A stretch of 64,000 nucleotides of DNA, from assembly GCF_000020005.1 (NCBI RefSeq), contig NC_010718.1, forward strand, positions 202,001-266,000. The letters are read 5' to 3'. The stretch is from Natranaerobius thermophilus JW/NM-WN-LF. Its GTDB lineage: Bacteria > Bacillota > Natranaerobiia > Natranaerobiales > Natranaerobiaceae. Numbering within the stretch: the stretch's first letter is position 1; each line of letters opens with the position of its first letter. Below the pieces are notes generated by a model that did no database searches, had not been told where the DNA came from, and saw only the letters and a program-made list of their open reading frames with translations. Of the stretch, positions 47,761 to 54,807 are shown piece by piece. The position numbers were made by a program, and so were the translations under genes.

Positions 47761-49004
47761 AACAATTATTTTCACAGAACGGGCTTTTGAAGTTATTATC
47801 AATTGCTCTAGCTTTATTGTTATGGATGTTTGTAAGCACCGATGCCGATGATATGGCCACCAGGGAAATTAGTAGAAGATATGATGGTATCCAGCCTTCA
47901 GTTCGCAATCAGGATCCTGATTTGATCTTAGTAGGTGATCCCCAGACAGTATCAGCGTCATTGAGAGGTACTCGCACCATGTTGAACCGAGTTGAAAAAG
48001 ATGAACTGGTGTTTTATGTTGATTTGGAGGGTTTGGAAGCGGGTACGCACCGAGTCCCGGTATCTTCCAGTGTGCCTCAATTTGATGTAACTGATATTCA
48101 ACCATCGGAAGTTGAAATTACTCTTGATGAACGAATAGAGGAAACCTTTGCAGTCGACCATGATGTCATTGGAACACCTGATGAAGGGTTGCAAGCACTG
48201 GAGCCTGAAATTAATCCTTCAACTGTAACTATTTCTGGAGCCAAAACATATATTGAACAGGTTGAAAGGGTTGTGGCACGAGTTGATATTACAGGAACTG
48301 TAGACTACTTGGAAAAGGGCATTGTAGTTGATATTTATGATGAAAACGGTGAAATCATGGAAGAACTAGAAGTTAGTCCAGGTATGGTGGAAGTTAAAAT
48401 CCCCATGAACTATCCTGAAAAAGAAGTCCCTGTAGAAGTCGATATTGAGGATAATTTACCGGAATTCTATTTGGAATCAGTGGAAATTTCTCCAGAACAA
48501 GTTGAAGTTGGTGGATGGGAAAGTGTTATTAATGAACTTGAATATATTAAAACAGAGACGATTGGTTTAGATCGTTTCCTAGAGGAAGAAACAGTGGTAG
48601 CTTCACTGGAACGTCCCGAAGGTATAAAGGAAATTTCAGATCAAAATGTGATAGTAGAGGGACAAATTTCACAAACACAAGAGGAAAGCTTTGAAATCCC
48701 TGTTGATTTACCAGAGGAATTAGCGAATGAACTAGCAAATAGCCAATGGGAAATTGAGCCCGAAATTATTACAGTTTCTGTGGCTGGTGAACCAGAAGAT
48801 ATGACCGCTCTAGATAAAAATGATATTGAAGTCTATTTAACAATGGACGATGTGCCAGAAGAGGATCTAGAGACAGTTGAGGAATCAGAGGCAGTTGAGG
48901 AACTAGTAGAAGAATTGGATGTAGAAGTGCAGTTACAAAACGATAATTTAAGACTAGTAAAAGTAGATCCGTTAAAAGTCAACCTAATTAAGGGTGAAGA
49001 ATAA
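47757..49004 (+). CDS. cdaR: CdaR, YbbR-domain regulator of CdaA
   Basis: A 415-residue protein with one N-terminal membrane anchor (about residues 10-26) and an extracytoplasmic part of repeated YbbR domains (recognised by recurring PSEVEITLDE-like and PSTVTISGAKTYIEQV segments, four in all). TTG 47757 overlaps the cdaA stop (TTGA) and lies 8 nt after GGAGG. CdaR binds and modulates CdaA. The protein is very acidic (Glu/Asp-rich). Confidence 0.9.
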   Translation: MKQLFSQNGLLKLLSIALALLLWMFVSTDADDMATREISRRYDGIQPSVRNQDPDLILVGDPQTVSASLRGTRTMLNRVEKDELVFYVDLEGLEAGTHRVPVSSSVPQFDVTDIQPSEVEITLDERIEETFAVDHDVIGTPDEGLQALEPEINPSTVTISGAKTYIEQVERVVARVDITGTVDYLEKGIVVDIYDENGEIMEELEVSPGMVEVKIPMNYPEKEVPVEVDIEDNLPEFYLESVEISPEQVEVGGWESVINELEYIKTETIGLDRFLEEETVVASLERPEGIKEISDQNVIVEGQISQTQEESFEIPVDLPEELANELANSQWEIEPEIITVSVAGEPEDMTALDKNDIEVYLTMDDVPEEDLETVEESEAVEELVEELDVEVQLQNDNLRLVKVDPLKVNLIKGEE

Positions 49005-49101
49005 AATATAATGACAAATATTTTTTGGTACAAAAAATCTATGGGTTTTAACTGATTTTTAACTTGTGAGAACTGATTTACTACGAAAGGGAGTGAAACT
49101 G

Positions 49102-50430
49102 ATGCCAAAATTGTTTGGTACAGATGGAGTAAGAGGAGTAGCTAATGAAGACTTAACCCCAGAGCTTTGCTTAAAAATTGGTAGAGCAGCAGGGGAATAT
49201 TTAAAATCATACGGAGACACTGTCTTGGTTGGAAGAGACACTAGATTATCAGGCACTATGTTGGAAGCTGCCCTTTCAGCAGGTTTAGCTTCAGTAGGTT
49301 TAAAAGTAGAGCGCCTTGGGATAGTTACAACTCCTGCAGTTGCATTTTTAGCTAGTAGAGAAGATGTAGCCGGAGGTGCTATGATTTCGGCTTCTCATAA
49401 CCCTGTTCCTGATAACGGAGTTAAGTTTTTTGATAATAAGGGATATAAGCTCGCTGAAAGTCACGAAGAGCAGATTGAAAATTATTTAGAAAAGGAATTA
49501 TCACGACCTACAGGTACTGATATAGGAAAAGTTTTACCCGAAAACAACAAACTAATTGAAAATTATATCCAAGAATTAATTGACAAATATCCACTGGATT
49601 TGAGTAATTATAAAATTGTCCTGGATTGTGCTTACGGAGCCACTTATCAGATAGCACCACGTCTATTTAAAAAACTTGGTGCCGAGATAATACCTTTACA
49701 TGCAGAAAATAGAGGAGAAAAAATCAATGTGGAATGTGGCTCTACTAATCCAGAACTGACTTCTCGAACAGTAGTGGAAGAAGGAGCAGATTTAGGGTTC
49801 TCCTTCGATGGTGACGGTGATAGAATTATTGCCCTAGATGAAGAGGGGAACCAGGTCAATGGTGACAAAATCATGGCTATTCTTGCCAAAGATATGAAAA
49901 GTCGTGGAGAATTAAAGAATGATAAATTAATTGCCACTGTTATGAGTAATCTTGGCTTAAAATTAGCTTTAAAAGAATTAGGTATAGCATTGGAAGAGAC
50001 CAAGGTTGGTGACCGCAATGTCCTTAACCGAATGAGGGAGCAGGACTGTGTTTTAGGTGGAGAACAATCAGGACATATAATTAATCTCCAAGATAACACA
50101 ACCGGTGATGGTGTCTTGACTGGCCTGAAATTGATGAAGGTCTTAATTGACACTGGTCAATCTTTAAAGCAATTGGCTTCAATAATGGAAGAACTTCCTC
50201 AATTACTAGTAAATGTAAAAGTTTCAAACAAGGATTCTGCTATTAATTCACAGAAAGTTCAAGAAGAAAAATCTAAAGTGGAAAAGCAACTAGGCAGTAA
50301 AGGCCGAGTACTAATTCGTCCTTCAGGAACAGAACCAGTGATTAGAGTCATGGTTGAAGGTGAAAACAGAGAGACTTTACATGAGGTGGCTAATCACTTA
50401 ACTCAGGTGATTAAAAAAGCAGCTGAATAG
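49102..50430 (+). CDS. glmM: Phosphoglucosamine mutase
   Basis: A 442-residue enzyme converting glucosamine-6-phosphate to glucosamine-1-phosphate for UDP-GlcNAc synthesis. It starts MPKLFGTDGVRG; the phosphorylated serine is Ser98 in MISASHNP, the magnesium loop is SFDGDGDR, and the phosphate-binding loop is RPSGTEPVIRV. ATG 49102 is preferred over a frame start at 49066. In other Firmicutes GlmM also binds and inhibits CdaA. Confidence 0.96.
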   Translation: MPKLFGTDGVRGVANEDLTPELCLKIGRAAGEYLKSYGDTVLVGRDTRLSGTMLEAALSAGLASVGLKVERLGIVTTPAVAFLASREDVAGGAMISASHNPVPDNGVKFFDNKGYKLAESHEEQIENYLEKELSRPTGTDIGKVLPENNKLIENYIQELIDKYPLDLSNYKIVLDCAYGATYQIAPRLFKKLGAEIIPLHAENRGEKINVECGSTNPELTSRTVVEEGADLGFSFDGDGDRIIALDEEGNQVNGDKIMAILAKDMKSRGELKNDKLIATVMSNLGLKLALKELGIALEETKVGDRNVLNRMREQDCVLGGEQSGHIINLQDNTTGDGVLTGLKLMKVLIDTGQSLKQLASIMEELPQLLVNVKVSNKDSAINSQKVQEEKSKVEKQLGSKGRVLIRPSGTEPVIRVMVEGENRETLHEVANHLTQVIKKAAE

Positions 50431-50435
50431 AGGAA

Positions 50436-50443
50436 ATAGTAAC
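50436..50443. repeat. Left 8-bp target duplication of the IS6-type element
   Basis: ATAGTAAC at 50436-50443 recurs at 51670-51677. An 8-bp duplication is the normal length for IS6-family insertions. Confidence 0.85.
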
Positions 50444-50507
50444 GAGTCTGTTAAGTTGTTATGAAAAATAAGCTCATTTGCTCGCAAGATTTCAAAAGAT
50501 TTGGCAG

Positions 50508-51569
50508 TCAAGCGGCATTATTACTATGTAAAAGCCAAAAAGTCCTATTACGATTAGAGTAATTAATCCCAGCAACTTGAGCAGGAGTAGACTGATTCAA
50601 AACATTGCTTGTCCTAACAAAGTTAAAAGCAAACACAAATACCGCAATCAACTTGTTGGCTGACTGGAAAGAAGCAAATCCTCTGCGTTGCTTAACCCAG
50701 CTTTTGAAAATCTGAAAAAAAGATTCAATTAAGTTATTAGAGATATCATCTTGAAAAGACTCGACTCTGATGTGATTAGAGTTTGGAAACAGAACTTTAA
50801 TTGGAGCATTGTAAGCCCAGTATCTATCTGTAACGATACTATGAGGCTGTCCAAAATGTTTCTTAGCATAGTTCAGCACTTTAAAAGCAGCCTGGCTATC
50901 TCTGTAAGGAGATAGATGAAATGCAAGCACAAATCTAGTTTCAGCATCAATAACAGTCCAGGCGTAGAATCTTTTGCCTTTAATTTTAATTACAGTTTCG
51001 TCGACATGCCACTCATCAGAAGAGTCAAGATCTATTGGCTTTAGATATCTAGAGATATAAAGAAACAGAGGAGCAAACTTTTTAGTCCAGTCAGCAATAG
51101 TAACATGAGATACTTTAATTCCTTCACAATCAATAAGGAACTGTGAGACACCTCTAGTAGAGCTACCATTGATAAAGTACAGGTAAAGAGCTCGAATAAC
51201 AGTATGAAGAGAATGTCTCATGTTAGAGAAGTCTACTTTGCCGTCAATATCAAGTTGCGAAGGTTCAGGAATACTTTGAGGTTTAGGGACATAGAAAGAA
51301 TGATTACAGCTTTTGTCCCAACACCTCAAATTAGAATAAAATTCATAGTCGTGATGTAAAAATGTAGCTTTACCGCATTTAGGGCAAGAGGGATATTTAC
51401 GAGGTTTATTAGGACCTCTTTTATCCCCGCCTTTAGAAAGTGTCTTAGGTGCAAACTGACTAAAACATTCTTGACATTGATACTTTTGATGACCATGATT
51501 ATCAAAACCAAACCTATAAAACTTGTCAGAGCAGTTATTATTGCATCTAGGGCATACAACTTTAGTCAT
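50508..51569 (-). CDS. IS6-type DDE transposase with N-terminal zinc ribbons
   Basis: A 353-residue transposase. The N-terminus has several CxxC pairs (CPRCNNNC, CQEC, CPKC and a CWDKSC) in two zinc-ribbon-like modules. The DDE core includes EWHVDETVIKIKGKRFYAW (first D), SIVTDRYWAYN (second D) and NNLIESFFQIFKSWVKQRRG (E) as in IS6/IS240-like enzymes. The reading frame is intact. Ribosome binding site GGAG is buried in a long leader hairpin. Confidence 0.87.
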   Translation of the reverse strand: MTKVVCPRCNNNCSDKFYRFGFDNHGHQKYQCQECFSQFAPKTLSKGGDKRGPNKPRKYPSCPKCGKATFLHHDYEFYSNLRCWDKSCNHSFYVPKPQSIPEPSQLDIDGKVDFSNMRHSLHTVIRALYLYFINGSSTRGVSQFLIDCEGIKVSHVTIADWTKKFAPLFLYISRYLKPIDLDSSDEWHVDETVIKIKGKRFYAWTVIDAETRFVLAFHLSPYRDSQAAFKVLNYAKKHFGQPHSIVTDRYWAYNAPIKVLFPNSNHIRVESFQDDISNNLIESFFQIFKSWVKQRRGFASFQSANKLIAVFVFAFNFVRTSNVLNQSTPAQVAGINYSNRNRTFWLLHSNNAA

Positions 51570-51571
51570 GG

Positions 51572-51642
51572 ATCAGTCTCCTTTCTCCCGGAGGGTTTTG
51601 ATTTCTGTCTAAAACTATCTTAACTCCGGGACGGAGACTGAT
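51572..51642 (-). promoter_or_regulatory. Ribosome-binding-site hairpin in the IS6 transposase leader
   Basis: On the minus strand, ATCAGTCTCC (51642-51633) pairs with GGAGACTGAT (51581-51572), which contains the GGAG ribosome binding site, and inside it TCCCGGAG pairs with CTCCGGGA (51631-51624 with 51593-51586). Together this gives 18 pairs around a loop of about 30 nt directly before the ATG. Confidence 0.75.
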
Positions 51643-51669
51643 TCAAATATCATATAACTTAACAGAACT

Positions 51670-51677
51670 ATAGTAAC
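51670..51677. repeat. Right 8-bp target duplication of the IS6-type element
   Basis: Second copy of ATAGTAAC, immediately outside the right end. Confidence 0.85.
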
Positions 51678-51695
51678 TTTAAGGAGGTGATGTCT

Positions 51696-51716
51696 ATGAA
51701 AAATTCTGTTCAGTAA
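51696..51716 (+). CDS. Possible six-codon leader ORF before the glmS ribozyme
   Basis: ATG AAA AAT TCT GTT CAG TAA follows an excellent AAGGAGGTGAT ribosome binding site at 51681-51691. It lies between the IS6 element and the ribozyme. Whether it is translated, or is a residue of an older gene arrangement, cannot be told. Confidence 0.3.
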   Translation: MKNSVQ

Positions 51717-51775
51717 ACTTGGGTCAGTAAAAACAACAAAAGTTTTTATTTTTAATGTTCTTTACTGACTTAAAA

Positions 51776-51945
51776 GCGCCAGGGCACTTTTCTCTTGCCA
51801 TATTCGATATAAAGAGAAAAGTGTTGACGAGGTGGAGGTTAATCGAGTAATCGGCGGATGCCTCCCGGTGCCATCACCACCGTTAAAGGCACATAATAAA
51901 ACCGGGAAGCGATTCCCGGGACAAAAAGTGCCGGGTGATGAAAAC
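51776..51945 (+). ncRNA. glmS ribozyme (GlcN6P-activated self-cleaving riboswitch)
   Basis: The RNA starts at GCGCCAGGGC, with the expected cleavage site between A51775 and G51776. The core elements TTGACGAGGTGGAGGTTA, ATCGGCGGATGCCTCCC, the P4-type hairpin CCGGGAAGCGATTCCCGG and GTGCCGGGTGATG follow in the usual order. It ends about 50 bases before glmS. Glucosamine-6-phosphate acts as a cofactor for cleavage, after which the downstream mRNA is degraded, giving feedback on GlmS. Confidence 0.95.
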
Positions 51946-51995
51946 TTAATAATTGAATATAGCTTATTAACGGTAGAAATGGAGGGAACAGATAT

Positions 51996-53819
51996 ATGTG
52001 TGGTATTGTTGGATATATTGGTGATAAACTTGCAATAGATGAACTTATCAAAGGGTTAAAGAAACTTGAATATAGAGGTTATGATTCCGCTGGTGTGGCA
52101 ATTGTGGAAAAAGATGACCTCAAGACCATTAAAACTAAAGGTCGTCTAACGGACCTTGAAGAACGAATAGATACTCAATTTACATCTACTGAAGGGATTG
52201 GTCACACACGGTGGGCTACTCATGGAAAACCATCAGAAGACAATTCCCATCCCCACAGTGATTGTTTTGGAAATATAGCAGTTGTTCACAATGGGATAAT
52301 TGAGAACTTTCAACATTTGAAGGCAGAGCTACAAAATAAGGGACACAAGTTCACATCCCAGACAGATACAGAAGTGATTGCCCACCTACTGGAAGAATAT
52401 TATCAGGATGATCTGCTTGAATGTGTCTTTAAGGTGATCGAGAGATTGGAAGGTTCTTATGCTCTAGCTATTATGCACAAAAATGAACCTGGTAAAATTA
52501 TCTGTGCTAGAAAGGATAGCCCTTTGATCGTGGGGCAAGGTGAGGGAGAAAATGTAGTAGCTTCTGATATACCAGCAATTTTGGACTATACAAGGGAAGC
52601 TCTAATCTTAGATGATGGAGAAGTAGCCCTGGTAGAAAAAGATAATATAACTCTATACAATAGTGATAAAAAAGAAATTGAAAAAGAACCTTTACAGATA
52701 AATTGGGATGCAGAAGAAGCCGAAAAAGGTGGTTATGACCACTTTATGTTGAAAGAAATTCATGAACAACCCAAAGCTGTCAGAGAAACTATCAGGGGCC
52801 GTATCAAAGATGGTCAAGTTAATTTTGAAGAACTTAAATACTTAAATTACGATAAGATCAGTCAGCTAAATAGTGTTAAAATAGTAGCTTGTGGCACAGC
52901 CTATCATGCTGGCTTGGTAGGTAAAACTATGATAGAAAGCCTGGCAAATATACCTGTAGAGGTGGATATAGCCTCGGAGTTTAGATACCGTGATCCTTTA
53001 ATTAAAAATGACGATTTAGTAATTGTTATCAGTCAATCGGGAGAAACTGCCGATACCCTGGCGGCTCTAAGGGAGTCTCAGAAACGAGGAGCCAAAGTAT
53101 TAGCCATTACTAATGTAGTGGGAAGCTCAGTCTCTAGAGAAGCTGACGAAGTAATTTATACTTGGGCCGGTCCTGAAATTGCTGTGGCTTCAACAAAAGC
53201 TTATGTAACTCAGCTAGTGGTCTTTTCTTTATTAAGTATTTATTTTGCCCAGGCCAAAGCAACCATAGAAGAAGAACGCCAGAAAAAACTTGTTCAAGCT
53301 CTATCTAACTTATCCCAGTATATAGAAGCGATCTTCAAAGAGGAACAGCAGATTGAAGAAACTGCAAGGAGCATTTCTAAACAAGAAAATGTCTTTTTCA
53401 TTGGAAGAGCACTGGACTGGGCAGTGGCAGAAGAAGGTGCCCTTAAACTAAAAGAAATTTCTTATATTCATGCTGAAGCATATGCTGCAGGGGAATTAAA
53501 GCACGGAACTCTTGCTTTAATTGTGGATGATGTTCCAGTAATATCTTTAGTTACCCAGCCTCACGTTTATGATAAAATGCTATCCAATCTTCAGGAAGTC
53601 AAAGCTCGAGGAGGAAATTGCATTGCCGTAGCTTTTGAAAATGACCGTGAAATTGAAAATGAAGTGAATCATGTTTTAAGAATACCGGAAATCGATCCTC
53701 TATTTAGCCCAATTATTAGCGTTGTACCATTGCAGTTGTTGTCTTATTATGCTGCAGTTGCTCGAGGTACAGATGTAGATAAACCAAGAAACCTGGCTAA
53801 AAGTGTGACAGTAGAATAA
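51996..53819 (+). CDS. glmS: Glutamine--fructose-6-phosphate aminotransferase (isomerizing)
   Basis: This 607-residue enzyme makes glucosamine-6-phosphate. The N-terminal glutaminase domain starts MCGIVGYIG with nucleophile Cys2; two SIS sugar-isomerase domains follow (VACGTAYHAGL and ISQSGETADTLAALR; FFIGRALDWAVAEEGALKLKE). The C-terminus VARGTDVDKPRNLAKSVTVE is the conserved protein end whose codons serve as the TnsD target. A Tn7-like element lies 22 bases after the stop. Confidence 0.98.
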   Translation: MCGIVGYIGDKLAIDELIKGLKKLEYRGYDSAGVAIVEKDDLKTIKTKGRLTDLEERIDTQFTSTEGIGHTRWATHGKPSEDNSHPHSDCFGNIAVVHNGIIENFQHLKAELQNKGHKFTSQTDTEVIAHLLEEYYQDDLLECVFKVIERLEGSYALAIMHKNEPGKIICARKDSPLIVGQGEGENVVASDIPAILDYTREALILDDGEVALVEKDNITLYNSDKKEIEKEPLQINWDAEEAEKGGYDHFMLKEIHEQPKAVRETIRGRIKDGQVNFEELKYLNYDKISQLNSVKIVACGTAYHAGLVGKTMIESLANIPVEVDIASEFRYRDPLIKNDDLVIVISQSGETADTLAALRESQKRGAKVLAITNVVGSSVSREADEVIYTWAGPEIAVASTKAYVTQLVVFSLLSIYFAQAKATIEEERQKKLVQALSNLSQYIEAIFKEEQQIEETARSISKQENVFFIGRALDWAVAEEGALKLKEISYIHAEAYAAGELKHGTLALIVDDVPVISLVTQPHVYDKMLSNLQEVKARGGNCIAVAFENDREIENEVNHVLRIPEIDPLFSPIISVVPLQLLSYYAAVARGTDVDKPRNLAKSVTVE

Positions 53820-53853
53820 AACTAAGTAGTAGTGTTGGCGTTGTTGTTGCATT

Positions 53854-53931
53854 AAAACTAAGTTTGAACATTTAAAAGAAAGTCTGAACACCAAAAAGAA
53901 AATTAGAACATTTTAAAAGAAAGATTGTACA
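53854..53931 (+). repeat. Four TnsB-binding-like repeats in the transposon right end
   Basis: 17-bp repeats at 53854-53870, 53874-53890, 53894-53910 and 53915-53931 share the consensus AAAAGAAAGTYTGAACA with a 20-21 bp period. Four closely packed sites is the layout of the Tn7 right end. Confidence 0.85.
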
Positions 53932-53955
53932 GATATCACCTCTTTAGGATATAAT
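53925..53955 (+). promoter_or_regulatory. Candidate tnsA promoter overlapping the fourth repeat
   Basis: TTGTAC (53925-53930) lies within the fourth TnsB-like repeat and TATAAT (53950-53955) is a perfect -10, with a long 19-bp spacer. The overlap suggests repression by TnsB. The -10 sits in the loop of the inverted repeat described next. Confidence 0.55.
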
Positions 53956-53978
53956 AGTTCTAAAGAGGTGATTTTTTT
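53935..53978 (+). terminator. 13-bp inverted repeat plus T-run at the start of tnsA
   Basis: ATCACCTCTTTAG (53935-53947) and CTAAAGAGGTGAT (53960-53972) are perfect arms with a 12-nt loop, followed by T residues to 53978. It can terminate read-through from glmS. The right arm also holds the tnsA ribosome binding site (AGAGGTG). Confidence 0.75.
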
Positions 53979-54807
53979 GTCAAACCGTGTAAGGTATCCA
54001 AATAAAGTTGATACATACCATGAAATACCTCGTAGAGAAAAATATAAACCATTTATTGCTATTCGGAACGTCCCCTCCCTTGGGAGATCCTCACGCATTC
54101 TTGGCATAAAAACCAATCGACAACATGAATTTCTTTCCGACCTAGAAAGAAACTACTACCATATTCTTGAATTCTCCGACCATGTAATTGATATTAGGGA
54201 GCAGTTTCCTCTACAGCTAGAAAGAACATTACTTATTGCCGATGAACTTGGTGTAAAGCATCCAATTCACCCTAAAACTAAGGATCCTGTCCATATTACA
54301 TCAGATTTTAATATAACAATTAAAGAAGATAAAAAAGCAAAAGATTTGGTTCGTACTATAAAAAGAAAAGACGATTTGTTGGATAAAAGAACTATAGAAA
54401 AATTTGAAATTGAAAAGAGATATTGGGACGTTCTTAATATTGACTGGGGTATAGTTACGGAAAAAGAAATCGACAAAACATTAGCTCTAAATATTGCAGA
54501 TGTTATGCATTATTACAGTTTTGATAGTTTAGAATTTTATCAAATTATTGGTGAAGAAGAAGTGAAAAGCCTCATTGTGACTTTTATTCAAAGACTCATT
54601 GATACTGATAAAACTGTTAGAGAGGTGAGTACTGTTTTTGAAAGAGACTTTCAGTTAGGTAAGGGAGTCGGGATAACCTTATTTAAGCATCTTATAGCTA
54701 GGAAATATATAAAAGTAGATCTTTTTGAACCGTTAAATTTGGACAGGCCTCATCTAAGAGTTGACTTAACTAATAAGAGCAAGGTTTTGGGGGAGGACGT
54801 ATCATGA
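53977..54807 (+). CDS. tnsA: TnsA, Tn7-like transposase endonuclease subunit
   Basis: A 276-residue protein from TTG 53977, placed 8 nt after AGAGGTG (an upstream GTG at 53968 overlaps that site). The restriction-endonuclease-like active site is visible as Glu57 in SDLERNYYHIL, Asp110 in ITSDFNI and Lys129 in VRTIKRK, matching Tn7 TnsA Glu63, Asp114 and Lys132. TnsA cuts the 5' ends so that the element moves by cut-and-paste. Its end overlaps tnsB (ATGA). Confidence 0.93.
   Translation: MSNRVRYPNKVDTYHEIPRREKYKPFIAIRNVPSLGRSSRILGIKTNRQHEFLSDLERNYYHILEFSDHVIDIREQFPLQLERTLLIADELGVKHPIHPKTKDPVHITSDFNITIKEDKKAKDLVRTIKRKDDLLDKRTIEKFEIEKRYWDVLNIDWGIVTEKEIDKTLALNIADVMHYYSFDSLEFYQIIGEEEVKSLIVTFIQRLIDTDKTVREVSTVFERDFQLGKGVGITLFKHLIARKYIKVDLFEPLNLDRPHLRVDLTNKSKVLGEDVS

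Larger units (their letters stand above)
50444..51669 (-). mobile_element. IS6-type insertion sequence, 1226 bp
   Basis: Imperfect inverted ends of about 20 bp share CTGTTAAGTT and ATGA (50444-50464 and the reverse complement of 51650-51669), resembling the GG-TCTGTT-type ends of the IS6 family. Flanked by an exact 8-bp direct repeat. One transposase gene reads opposite to glmM and glmS. It separates glmM from the glmS ribozyme. Confidence 0.88.
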
